Below are positions 24,329-32,411 of a DNA stretch of 64,000 nucleotides, piece after piece (the first letter of the stretch is position 1; each line of letters opens with the position of its first letter). The notes below the pieces were generated by a model. It did not search any database and was not told the DNA's origin. It was given only the letters and a program-made list of their open reading frames with translations. This stretch comes from an uncultured Exiguobacterium sp. GTDB taxonomy: Bacteria > Bacillota > Bacilli > Exiguobacteriales > Exiguobacteriaceae. The stretch covers positions 1-64,000 of the forward strand of contig CAJYMC010000001.1 in assembly GCA_913775715.1 (NCBI GenBank), written 5' to 3'. Both the position numbers and the translations under genes were made by a program.

Positions 24329-26410
24329 TCATGCACGTATCTTTAATAGACGCGTCGCATTCAGGACCGCTAACACTGTCACACCGACATCAGCAAAGAC
24401 GGCTTCCCACATCGTTGCGATTCCAAAGGCTCCAAGTAACAAAAAGATTGCTTTGATTCCAAGGGCAAAATAGATGTTTTGATAGACGATCTTTCGCGTC
24501 GTTCTGGCAACATCCATCGCATCGGCAAGCTGTTTCGGCTCATCGGTCATCAAAACGACATCCGCTGCTTCAATCGCCACATCACTCCCGAGTCCGCCCA
24601 TGGCGATTCCGACATCCGCCCGTGTCAGGACAGGGGCATCGTTTATTCCATCCCCTACGAACGCTGTTTTTCCTTTTGCTGTCTTCATCAGTTCTTCCAG
24701 CGCTTCGACTTTTTGATGCGGCAACAAGTTCGCAATGACGTGATCGAGATCCAACTGTTTTCCGATTGCTTCTGCCGTCTGTTTCCGATCGCCTGTCAGC
24801 ATGACGATTCGACGGATGCCTCGCTTTTTCAATTGGATGATCGCTTCCATCGTCGTCGTCTTCAGTTGATCTGCAATTCGAATCCATCCCAGATAGTCTT
24901 GGTCCTGAGTAATGTGAACATAGGTACCGGTTTCGGTTTCTTTATCAGGTGTAAAGCCCAGTTCCTTTAACCACTCGGCATTTCCTGCACGCAGCAGTCG
25001 ACCATCGTACTCCCCACTGACGCCTTTCCCTGCTATTTCTGATAAGTGAATGCCACCATCTTTAGATGGTAAGCCATCAACCGCTCGGACGATTGAAGTC
25101 GCGATCGGATGATTCGATTGCCGTTCCACCCGAGCTGCTACTTGTAGTAACTCTTGTTTCGTCATCGTATGTGCTTGAATAGCGACGACTTCAAAATTCC
25201 CTTTCGTCAACGTACCTGTTTTATCCAAGACGAGGGTATCGATTCGTTGCAACGATTCTAGATGATTTCCGCCTTTGACGAGTATGCCTCGCTTTGAAGC
25301 AGCACCGATTCCACTAAAAAAGCCGAGCGGGATGGAAAGCATGAGCGCACAAGGACAACTGATGACGAGAAAGACAAGCGCCCGGTACGTCCACTCGCTA
25401 AAGGAAGCATTCAGTAAGAGAGGCGGCAGAACCGCTAAAATTAGCGCAATCACGACAACAGCCGGCGTATAAACTCGCGCAAATCGTGTGATGAACTTTT
25501 CCGTCGGTGCTTTATGACGAGAGGCTTGTTCTACCAGTGAAATGATTTTCGCGACCGCCGAGTCCGTATACGACCGATCTACTTCAATCACTAACTGTCC
25601 GTCCGTGCTGATCGTACCGGCTAGCACATGATCCGTTTCATGAACACGCCGAGGAACCGATTCTCCTGTCAATGCTGCCGTATCCAGAAAGGCAGTACCT
25701 TGCTTGATCGTTCCATCAAGTGGAATCCGTTCCCCAGCACGGACGATGATTCGCTGTCCTGGAATGACATCTTCCGGTCGCACACGTCGCCCATCCTCAA
25801 GCACGGCTTGCTGTGGTCTAATATCCATCAATGCTGAAATCGAGCGTCGTGATTGATTGACAGCCCTATGCTGAAAATATTCACCGATTTGATAAAACAA
25901 CATGACTGCCACCGCTTCTGTATACTCCCCAATGACGAATGCCCCGATCGTCGCGAGCATCATCAAAAAATTCTCGTCAAACAACTGTCCGCGTCGTGTC
26001 GACCGAAGTGCATTACGTAATACTTCATTCCCGATGAATACATACGCCGTAAGATACAACCATATTTGTATGGACTCGGGAACAAGGAATGCTATTCCGA
26101 AAGAAGTCAGACCTATGAGTGTTTGAAGTTTCTTTGACCTTGTCCAAAATACCATTTCAGTCGTGTCTCGTGTATCCTGCTCGCGTTGCAGGAGAGCATC
26201 TGGTTCTAGTTCGTGAACACGCTGAACAACGTGACGATACGTCTGTTCTTGGATATCTGGGGATGCGTATGTGATATAGAGACGTTGCCCTGCGAAATCC
26301 AACGTCGCTTCCTTGACTCCTGTTACGTTTGCCACGCCACGCTCTACTTTCGCTGCACAGTTCGCACAATCAATTCCTGAAATCCGGATCGGTTCAGTCG
26401 CTTCACGCAT
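24329..26410 (-). CDS. Zn/Cd/Co-exporting P1B-type ATPase (CadA/ZosA-like)
   Basis: This 693-residue P-type ATPase has an N-terminal heavy-metal domain with CANCAAK (residues 15-21), the transmembrane CPC motif in VISCPCALML near 345, the phosphorylation site DKTGTLTKGN near 392, the SNHPIA motif near 435 and GDGINDAPV near 600. The CPC plus a late-helix K/D pattern suggests the Zn/Cd/Co group rather than copper. Only one metal-binding domain is present. GAGGTGAGAG precedes the ATG. A TCAAA-N6-TTTGA operator overlaps the promoter, as for CadC/CzrA repressors, but no such regulator gene is adjacent. Confidence 0.93.
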   Translation of the reverse strand: MREATEPIRISGIDCANCAAKVERGVANVTGVKEATLDFAGQRLYITYASPDIQEQTYRHVVQRVHELEPDALLQREQDTRDTTEMVFWTRSKKLQTLIGLTSFGIAFLVPESIQIWLYLTAYVFIGNEVLRNALRSTRRGQLFDENFLMMLATIGAFVIGEYTEAVAVMLFYQIGEYFQHRAVNQSRRSISALMDIRPQQAVLEDGRRVRPEDVIPGQRIIVRAGERIPLDGTIKQGTAFLDTAALTGESVPRRVHETDHVLAGTISTDGQLVIEVDRSYTDSAVAKIISLVEQASRHKAPTEKFITRFARVYTPAVVVIALILAVLPPLLLNASFSEWTYRALVFLVISCPCALMLSIPLGFFSGIGAASKRGILVKGGNHLESLQRIDTLVLDKTGTLTKGNFEVVAIQAHTMTKQELLQVAARVERQSNHPIATSIVRAVDGLPSKDGGIHLSEIAGKGVSGEYDGRLLRAGNAEWLKELGFTPDKETETGTYVHITQDQDYLGWIRIADQLKTTTMEAIIQLKKRGIRRIVMLTGDRKQTAEAIGKQLDLDHVIANLLPHQKVEALEELMKTAKGKTAFVGDGINDAPVLTRADVGIAMGGLGSDVAIEAADVVLMTDEPKQLADAMDVARTTRKIVYQNIYFALGIKAIFLLLGAFGIATMWEAVFADVGVTVLAVLNATRLLKIRA

Positions 26411-26423
26411 TCTCTCACCTCAT

Positions 26424-26439
26424 TCAAATATTTGTTTGA
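26424..26439 (-). promoter_or_regulatory. CadC/CzrA-type operator upstream of the metal ATPase
   Basis: TCAAATATTTGTTTGA contains the inverted repeat TCAAA-N6-TTTGA, close to ArsR/SmtB-family metal-sensor operators. It abuts a TATAAT-like -10 (minus strand, 26439-26444) and lies just before the Shine-Dalgarno. Repressor identity is inferred. Confidence 0.5.
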
Positions 26440-26584
26440 TTATACAGTCATCGTACGCCTTTTTCCTTCCGTTATCAATCCGTACTTTCCTCGGTCTTGC
26501 GCCCGATATTCCGATTGGTTCTATCTCACAAGAATAAAACATGATATGTTTTTACATAGCACATCATTATAGAAGGAGATTACC

Positions 26585-27421
26585 ATGCACATCATTGAAC
26601 TCTTGAAAGCTCTTTTACTCGGTTTCGTCGAAGGGATGACGGAATTCGCACCTGTCTCCTCGACTGGTCATATGATCATCGTGGATGACATGTGGTTACA
26701 AACAACAGAATTTCTTGGTAAGTATTCGGCGAACACCTTTAAGGTCGTCATCCAGCTCGGATCGATTCTAGCTGTCATCGTCGTCTTTTGGAAACGCCTC
26801 TTCAGCTTGATCGGTTTATATAAGATCGAAGGAGAGCACGACGCATCAGGAACACACAAGTTAAAGCTACGTCACGTCTTGATTGGTCTTCTACCAGCAG
26901 CTGTTCTCGGATTGTTATTCGAGGACTTCATCGATGAGAATCTCTTCTCGATTGAAACAGTCATCATCGGTCTTGCGGTCGGTGCCCTCTTGATGATTGC
27001 AGCCGACAAACTCGGACCAAAGGAACCGAAAACGACATCGCTTGATCAGATTACATATCGCCAAGCAGCACTCGTCGGTCTGTTCCAATGTATCTCCCTT
27101 TGGCCTGGCTTCTCCCGTTCTGGTTCAACGATTTCCGGTGGAGTCTTCCTCGGGATGAATCACCGGACGGCAGCCGACTTCACATTCATCATGGCTGTAC
27201 CAATCATGTTCGGGGCTAGTTTCCTCTCGCTCGTCAAGAACTGGGATAACATTCAAGCAAGTGACTTCGGTTTCTATGCCGTCGGATTCGTCGCATCGTT
27301 TGTGTTTGCCCTCTTATCGATTCGCTTCTTCCTGAAGCTGATCAACAAGATCAAACTCGTTCCGTTCGCGATCTATCGTCTCGTCTTAGCAGCCGTTCTT
27401 GCTGTCATCGTCTACATGTAA
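26585..27421 (+). CDS. uppP: undecaprenyl-diphosphatase
   Basis: This 278-residue BacA-family membrane phosphatase recycles undecaprenyl pyrophosphate for cell-wall synthesis. Signature segments are FVEGMTEFAPVSSTGHMII near residues 13-31 (with the usual catalytic Glu/Ser/His region) and WPGFSRSGSTISGG near 178-191 with the catalytic Arg. AGAAGGAGAT lies before the ATG. Mutants or high dosage of this family alter bacitracin tolerance. It has its own terminator. Confidence 0.96.
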   Translation: MHIIELLKALLLGFVEGMTEFAPVSSTGHMIIVDDMWLQTTEFLGKYSANTFKVVIQLGSILAVIVVFWKRLFSLIGLYKIEGEHDASGTHKLKLRHVLIGLLPAAVLGLLFEDFIDENLFSIETVIIGLAVGALLMIAADKLGPKEPKTTSLDQITYRQAALVGLFQCISLWPGFSRSGSTISGGVFLGMNHRTAADFTFIMAVPIMFGASFLSLVKNWDNIQASDFGFYAVGFVASFVFALLSIRFFLKLINKIKLVPFAIYRLVLAAVLAVIVYM

Positions 27422-27426
27422 TTCCT

Positions 27427-27457
27427 AACCGTTAGCTATTTTAGCTGACGGTTTTTT
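27427..27457 (+). terminator. terminator after uppP
   Basis: AACCGT.AGCT and AGCT.ACGGTT pair with loop ATTTT, followed by a T-rich tail. Confidence 0.85.
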
Positions 27458-27465
27458 ATTTTTTT

Positions 27466-27494
27466 TGAAACTAATTCACTCGGTTAAGGGTATA
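27466..27494 (+). promoter_or_regulatory. possible ECF-sigma (sigma-W-like) promoter
   Basis: TGAAAC at 27466-27471 and GGTATA at 27489-27494 are 17 bp apart, close to the sigma-W pattern TGAAAC-N16/17-CGTATA. No sigma-A promoter is better here. It would drive lemA and the TPM gene, fitting an envelope-stress role. Confidence 0.4.
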
Positions 27495-27529
27495 TAGGGA
27501 TGAGACATAATTAAAGGAGTGAACGCCAT

Positions 27530-28123
27530 ATGGCACGCAGAAGTCGGAGTCGATCAAAACTCCCGTTAATCATCGGAGTCGTTGTCGTCGTCGTGATTGC
27601 CTTTTTAGCAATCGGACAATACAATAGCCTCGTCAATGTAGAAGAAGATGTATCGAATAAATGGTCGCAAGTCGATAACCAGATCAAACGTCGTGCGGAT
27701 TTGATTCCGAACCTTGTCGAAACCGTCAAAGGTGTCGCAGGTCAAGAAGAAAAAGTCTACGGAAAAGTCGCTGAAGCTCAAGCTGGTCTTGCGCGCGCCG
27801 CCTCAACCGAACAGCGGATTGAAGCCGATCAACAAGTCACGTCTTCGCTTCGTGGATTGATTGCTTTGCAAACCACCTATCCGGAACTAAAATCAAGCGA
27901 ACGATTCCAATCGTTGATGGATACGCTGGAAGGAACAGAAAATCGTCTTGGGATCGCCCGCAAGGATTACAACGATGCCGTGACGCTTTATAACAAAAAA
28001 CGTCGGAGTTTCCCAACAGCCCTCTATGCCTCTGCATTCGGGTTCGAGAAAAAGCCGTATTACGAGATTTCAGACAGCGACCGAGAAAATCCGACTGTCG
28101 ACTTTAACAGTGATTCGAAATGA
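27530..28123 (+). CDS. LemA family protein
   Basis: This 197-residue protein has one N-terminal membrane helix (residues 11-30) after a basic stretch, then the LemA helical domain with NSLVNVEEDVSNKWSQVDNQ near 35-53, RRADLIPNLVETVKG and the later LYNKKRRSFPT. LemA proteins are widespread membrane-anchored coiled-coil proteins of unknown biochemical role. AAAGGAGTG precedes the ATG. It overlaps the TPM-domain gene by ATGA, a pairing seen in many bacteria. Confidence 0.92.
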   Translation: MARRSRSRSKLPLIIGVVVVVVIAFLAIGQYNSLVNVEEDVSNKWSQVDNQIKRRADLIPNLVETVKGVAGQEEKVYGKVAEAQAGLARAASTEQRIEADQQVTSSLRGLIALQTTYPELKSSERFQSLMDTLEGTENRLGIARKDYNDAVTLYNKKRRSFPTALYASAFGFEKKPYYEISDSDRENPTVDFNSDSK

Positions 28124-28857
28124 TTCGGCGGTGGACGCGACTTCTGTTGAGCGCGTTCCTCGTCTTCTTCCTCTTCGTTCCGACAGCTAGTGCCGTTTCA
28201 GAACGAACGGGAGCAGCCTTTTTCATTCAAGATGATGCTCAGTTGCTCACCCCATCGGAAGAAGCCGAACTCGCGCAACTCGGTCAGGAACTCGAACAGT
28301 ACACGACGGCACAAGTCGTGCTGAAGACGGTTCCAGATTTAAAGGGACAGGACTTAAGTTCTTACGCCAATGAAACATTCCGGCGACAAGGAATCGGTCA
28401 AAAAGGAAAAGACAATGGGGTACTCGTCGTCGTCGCCCCGAACGAAAAGAATCGGCAATTCCGGATCGAGGTCGGTTATAAACTAGAAGGTATTCTGACG
28501 GACATCACGGCTGGGCGTATTCTCGATCAATACGCGGTTCCTTATAAAGAGAACGGTGATTATGGAAAAGCGGCGACCGAAACATACAAAGCTGTCGTCA
28601 GTGTCATTTCAAAGGATCAATCGCTCGAGTCACAAGATCCTCCAAAAACCCAAAATGATGGTGGGCTTCCACTGTGGACGAAGATTCTAATCGGTGCAGG
28701 GTTACTGATCTTATTGTTCCTCGATATGAAGTTCACCGGCGGTATGTTCTTCTTTGCGATTTTAAACATCTTTTCCGCGATCATGCGCGGTGGTGGTGGA
28801 AACGGCGGCAGTCGTGGTGGCGGCGGAAGTTCCGGCGGCGGTGGTGCCGAACGGTAG
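28120..28857 (+). CDS. TPM-domain membrane protein (YgcG type)
   Basis: This 245-residue protein has a cleavable signal peptide (about residues 1-26, ending TASA). An extracytoplasmic TPM domain follows (FFIQDDAQLLTPSEEAELAQ near 35 and RFRIEVG-like QFRIEVGYKLEGILTD near 110-128), then a membrane segment near 187-215 and a Gly/Ser-rich tail (GGGGNGG, SSGGGG). TPM domains in relatives help assemble membrane complexes or act as phosphatases; here the function is open. It is co-translated with lemA. Confidence 0.88.
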   Translation: MIRRWTRLLLSAFLVFFLFVPTASAVSERTGAAFFIQDDAQLLTPSEEAELAQLGQELEQYTTAQVVLKTVPDLKGQDLSSYANETFRRQGIGQKGKDNGVLVVVAPNEKNRQFRIEVGYKLEGILTDITAGRILDQYAVPYKENGDYGKAATETYKAVVSVISKDQSLESQDPPKTQNDGGLPLWTKILIGAGLLILLFLDMKFTGGMFFFAILNIFSAIMRGGGGNGGSRGGGGSSGGGGAER

Positions 28858-28874
28858 AAAAGGAGTCGGTTTTC

Positions 28875-29138
28875 ATGAGGATCATCTTAGGTTATTACAT
28901 CCTCCTGACACTCATCGGATTTGGCTCGATGTGGCAGGATAAACGTCGAGCACGACAACATGCTTACCGGACACCGGAAGCGACACTATTGACGATTGCT
29001 TTTCTCGGTGGTGCGCTAGGTTCTTGGATCGGTATGTACACAGTCCGGCACAAGACACGGAAAGCGAAATTCCAATGGCTGGTGCCGCTTGCAGCTGTAT
29101 TGCATCTAGCTTTCTGGATATTTTACACTTCACAATGA
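28875..29138 (+). CDS. DUF1294 membrane protein
   Basis: This is an 87-residue protein with about three hydrophobic segments and the family pattern MWQDKRRARQHAYRTPE near residues 20-36, LGGALGSWIGMYTVRHKTRK near 47-66, then a final helix. Function is unknown. The ATG at 28875 has AAAGGAG at good spacing; the much longer frame from 28674 reads through the TPM gene and is not real. It closes the lemA operon. Confidence 0.85.
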   Translation: MRIILGYYILLTLIGFGSMWQDKRRARQHAYRTPEATLLTIAFLGGALGSWIGMYTVRHKTRKAKFQWLVPLAAVLHLAFWIFYTSQ

Positions 29139-29153
29139 AATAATGTGACCGAT

Positions 29154-29200
29154 AGAGAAGAGAATGTACGGAAATGTGTCCGTCGTTCCCTTCTCTTTTT
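29154..29200 (+). terminator. terminator of the lemA operon
   Basis: AGAGAAG.GAA..ACGG and CCGT..TTCCCTTCTCT form an imperfect long stem followed by TTTTTT. Confidence 0.75.
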
Positions 29201-29227
29201 TGGATGAGGTCAATGATTATAAAAGAT

Positions 29228-29256
29228 AGGTTTAAATTCTTTTTCTCTCAGGGTAA
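29228..29256 (+). promoter_or_regulatory. sigma-B-type promoter of the EAL gene
   Basis: AGGTTTAA (29228-29235) and GGGTAA (29251-29256) are 15 bp apart, near the sigma-B consensus AGGNTTRA-N14-GGGTAT. No sigma-A alternative is better. It suggests induction by general stress. Confidence 0.5.
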
Positions 29257-29277
29257 AGAGTTTAACCAATTTAATTA

Positions 29278-29295
29278 ATACATCTTTTGATGTAT
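29278..29295 (+). other. hairpin directly before the EAL gene ribosome-binding site
   Basis: ATACATC-TTTT-GATGTAT is a perfect 7-bp stem in the 5' leader. It ends one base before GAGAGGTGG, the Shine-Dalgarno of the EAL gene. It could shape translation initiation or RNA stability; no ligand or factor is indicated. Confidence 0.4.
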
Positions 29296-29315
29296 CGAGA
29301 GGTGGATATCTTTTT

Positions 29316-30278
29316 ATGTGGCATCCTTGCGCCGAATGTACGACATCAATCCGTTTTATTGAAGCGGGAGCACTCCATATCCAGTCACCAACACCAGAAA
29401 TCTATTCCTATCAATCATTCGAACAACTCGAACAGTTACTGACGTCGCTCTTGCGTGTAGCGGATTATCAGGTATCCTGTCGCGCCACACAATCGCGTTA
29501 TGTGACAGCACCTATCCTAGCTTCAGCACTTTTAGAACAGCTGAAGCATCGGTCAGCGATTGATTTTATTCAGCATGGCGTCATGACAAGCCATCTGCAA
29601 CCGATTTATGATATCCAGCGTAACGTGCTCGTCGCGAACGAAGCCTTACTGCGCGCAGCAGATGACAATACGCCGATCTCACCGGGTGTCTTATTCTCCA
29701 CTGCCTCGAAGATGGGGCTTCATTCCCGTCTTGATCAACGAGCGCGTGAAGAAGCAATCCGTGCGACGCATCATATCGGGGGAACATCAAAGACATTCAT
29801 TAACTTCCTTCCTTCGACAATCTACAATCCGGAGTACTGCCTGCGTCATACGTTTGAAATCGTCGAGCGTTATCAAGTTGATCCGAGTCGACTCGTCTTT
29901 GAGGTCGTCGAGACGGAAAAAATTGAAGACGTCAATCATTTGAAACACGTCTTCGAACAATATAAAAAGCAAGGTATCCAAGTGGCGCTGGATGATGTCG
30001 GGACAGGCTTCTCGACACTCGACATGTTGTCATTGCTTCAACCGGATTATATTAAGATCGACCGCTCCTTCATCGATCATTGCGATACGAATCCAGAAAA
30101 CGAAGCCTTTTTACGGAAAGCCCGTCATCTGACACGAGAAATGGGGATTCAAATCTTAGCGGAAGGCATCGAACGGCAAGAAGAACTCGATCTTTGCCGC
30201 GAACTCGACTTTGATCTTGGTCAAGGATACTTACTCGGTCGCCCTGCTCCTTACGCTCGCTTTGCGAAAGCACAATAA
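29316..30278 (+). CDS. EAL-domain cyclic-di-GMP phosphodiesterase
   Basis: This is a 320-residue cytoplasmic protein. Residues 1-80 form an unassigned N-terminal region beginning with a CAEC pair; residues 85-320 are an EAL domain. Residues needed for catalysis are present: EALLR near 112, the Asn in FINFLPS near 162, Glu in FEVVETEKI near 192, DDVGTG near 222, Lys in YIKIDRSF near 242 and AEGIE near 285. It should therefore hydrolyse cyclic-di-GMP rather than only bind it. There is no GGDEF or membrane part. The putative sigma-B promoter links it to stress. Confidence 0.9.
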   Translation: MWHPCAECTTSIRFIEAGALHIQSPTPEIYSYQSFEQLEQLLTSLLRVADYQVSCRATQSRYVTAPILASALLEQLKHRSAIDFIQHGVMTSHLQPIYDIQRNVLVANEALLRAADDNTPISPGVLFSTASKMGLHSRLDQRAREEAIRATHHIGGTSKTFINFLPSTIYNPEYCLRHTFEIVERYQVDPSRLVFEVVETEKIEDVNHLKHVFEQYKKQGIQVALDDVGTGFSTLDMLSLLQPDYIKIDRSFIDHCDTNPENEAFLRKARHLTREMGIQILAEGIERQEELDLCRELDFDLGQGYLLGRPAPYARFAKAQ

Positions 30279-30323
30279 AAATACGCACATGGACCGTCTG
30301 ATTCGGAACATGTGCGTATTTTT
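30277..30323. terminator. bidirectional terminator
   Basis: AAAAATACGCACATG and CATGTGCGTATTTTT form a 15-bp stem between the convergent EAL and alcohol dehydrogenase genes. Confidence 0.85.
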
Positions 30324-30326
30324 GTT

Positions 30327-31352
30327 TTACGTCGTCGAAACGGAAATCGTCTCGTTTCGAGTGATGGCATCGACTAATTGTTCTGCTGACACGATTGGAC
30401 GTAACAGACGACACAGTTCCTCTTTCGCTGTTCGTAAGGCGAGTGCTTGAACGACATCGAGCGACAATCCGAAGTCCGCGAGTGACGCCGGTTGTTCTTG
30501 CGCTAGGAGATACTCATACAGTTCTGTGTAATCGGCATCATGCCCAAGTAACATCTCTTGGACGAGTAGTCCGTAACCGACCTTACTCCCGTGTAAAAAC
30601 GCATGTGTTTCTGGATAAGGAGACAACGCGTTATGCACCGCGTGTCCGATTGCACCGCGTGTCGCCGCGTCACCAAAACCACCAATACTTCCGGCTAACG
30701 GAATGACGGTTTCGACGAGATGTTGGATTTCAACGGGATACTCACGAAAGCGTGTTTCTGTCACGGTCGTCGACAGGATAAGATCCTTGCATCGTTCAGC
30801 TGTTCGGAGTGCCGTTTCGATGACAGGATCGTTTGCTGTAGATCCGCTCAAGGCACGTGCTTCATACCACTTCGCTAACGTATCGACGAGCCCGGCAACG
30901 AAATAGTCATACGGACTCGCTGCGATGATCCGATGATCGAGCAAAAGCGCTTCAATCACGACGGGAAACGTATCAAATCGGATATACTGTCCCTCTTCGT
31001 TATACATGACACTAAGCGGAGTCCATGGGGCACAGTTCGAGACGATTGTCGGAATGACAATGATCGGGCGTTGTAATTGAAATGCGACCTGTTTTGCCGT
31101 ATCGATGACACTCCCACCTCCGAGCGCAAGAATCACGTCGTATGGAGCACATACTTGTTTGAAAGCATCCACTTGTTGATCCGTACAATGACCTTCAAAT
31201 AAAAGACGTGGTAATTCTGGTAAAGAAAAAGCGGCTGCTTCATAGGCTTGACGTCCATGAATCAGGACTGCTGAACGATTACCTATCATTTTTCCGAGTT
31301 GATCGAGCGCGTTTTCCTCATGTATGTATTGCAAAACAGCTTGTCGAATCAC
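30327..31352 (-). CDS. iron-containing alcohol dehydrogenase family protein
   Basis: This 341-residue protein of the glycerol-dehydrogenase-like family III alcohol dehydrogenases has the NAD motif LALGGGSVIDTAK near residue 95. The metal-ligand segments are DYFVAGLVDTLAKWYEA near 150 and HAVHNALSPYPETHAFLHG near 235-253. It resembles GldA and the YbdH-type hydroxycarboxylate dehydrogenases; the substrate is not predictable. It starts with GTG at 31352, supported by TAGGAGG. The gene is monocistronic. Confidence 0.85.
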   Translation of the reverse strand: MIRQAVLQYIHEENALDQLGKMIGNRSAVLIHGRQAYEAAAFSLPELPRLLFEGHCTDQQVDAFKQVCAPYDVILALGGGSVIDTAKQVAFQLQRPIIVIPTIVSNCAPWTPLSVMYNEEGQYIRFDTFPVVIEALLLDHRIIAASPYDYFVAGLVDTLAKWYEARALSGSTANDPVIETALRTAERCKDLILSTTVTETRFREYPVEIQHLVETVIPLAGSIGGFGDAATRGAIGHAVHNALSPYPETHAFLHGSKVGYGLLVQEMLLGHDADYTELYEYLLAQEQPASLADFGLSLDVVQALALRTAKEELCRLLRPIVSAEQLVDAITRNETISVSTT

Positions 31353-31484
31353 AGAATCGCCTCCTAATATTTGTTATCGCTCAGTATACGCAAAAGAACT
31401 CGCTTCGGCAATCATTCGATTTTTACAAGAAGAGCGCGTACACTAGAAAAGTGAAGAATTTACTACAAAGGAGTCGATGAATCG

Positions 31485-32300
31485 ATGCAACAGATCACGT
31501 TAAACAACGGTATCAGCATGCCCCAACTCGGATATGGTGTTTTTAAAGTACCGGAAGAAGAAGTATATGAAGCGGTCAGCGAAGCACTCCGCGCCGGGTA
31601 TCGCTCGATCGATACAGCGATGATTTACGAGAATGAAGAAGGCGTCGGTCGCGCGCTGCGTGACTCCGGTATTCCCCGAGAAGAGATCTTTCTGACGACG
31701 AAAGTCTGGAATTCCGATCACGGCTACGAAGAGACACTTGCTGCTTTCGAGACGAGCCTACAAAAGCTTGGTGTCGATTATGTTGACTTGTATCTGATTC
31801 ATTGGCCGATGCCAAAAGAAGATCGTTATGTCGAGACATGGCGGGCGCTCGAACATCTCTATGCAGAAGGAAAGACGCGTGCCATCGGTGTTTCGAACTT
31901 CCATATCCCTCACCTGGAACGGATTTTAGCCGAAGGATCAATCGTTCCTGCCGTCAATCAGATTGAACTCCATCCGTTTCTTAGTCAAGAAGCGATTCGG
32001 GACTTTTGCCGCAAGCACGGTATCGTCGTCGAGGCCTGGAGTCCGTTGATGAAAGGACGCGACGCGTTGACGAATCCGGTCATCGTCGATATCGCCGATC
32101 GTCATCAGAAAACACCGGCTCAAGTCGTTCTCCGTTGGCACTTGCAACACGATATCGTCGCGATTCCGAAATCCGTCACGCCAAGCCGCATTCGCGAAAA
32201 TCTCGATGTCTTCGACTTCAGCTTGTCAGATATCGATATGCAAGCGATCGATCAATTGAATGCCAACGTGCGCACAGGATCGAATCCGGATCATAAATAA
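31485..32300 (+). CDS. aldo/keto reductase (YvgN/YtbE type)
   Basis: This 271-residue NADPH-dependent reductase has the catalytic tetrad visible: Asp in SIDTAMIYENEE near residue 43 with Tyr in the same segment, Lys in FLTTKVWN near 75, His in YLIHWPMP near 105. The C-terminal IPKSVTPSRIREN binds the NADP phosphate. Relatives in Bacillus reduce methylglyoxal and other aldehydes. AAAGGAGT lies before the ATG at 31485. Confidence 0.93.
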   Translation: MQQITLNNGISMPQLGYGVFKVPEEEVYEAVSEALRAGYRSIDTAMIYENEEGVGRALRDSGIPREEIFLTTKVWNSDHGYEETLAAFETSLQKLGVDYVDLYLIHWPMPKEDRYVETWRALEHLYAEGKTRAIGVSNFHIPHLERILAEGSIVPAVNQIELHPFLSQEAIRDFCRKHGIVVEAWSPLMKGRDALTNPVIVDIADRHQKTPAQVVLRWHLQHDIVAIPKSVTPSRIRENLDVFDFSLSDIDMQAIDQLNANVRTGSNPDHK

Positions 32301-32332
32301 GACGAGATGATTCTTGTTTAATCTCCATACAA

Positions 32333-32375
32333 AAAGAAGGTACTTTTCGGATTTGATCCGGAAAGTACCTTCTTT
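32333..32375. terminator. bidirectional terminator
   Basis: AAAGAAGGTACTTT.CGGA and TCCG.GAAAGTACCTTCTTT pair into a stem of about 18 bp with T-runs on both sides, between convergent genes. Confidence 0.88.
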
Positions 32376-32411
32376 GATTATGATCCTAACGCGTGATTCC
32401 ACTCTATTATT

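Noticed and set aside
28674..28874. Long frame upstream of the DUF1294 protein
   Set aside because: It overlaps the whole end of the TPM gene in another frame; the ATG at 28875 has AAAGGAG in front.
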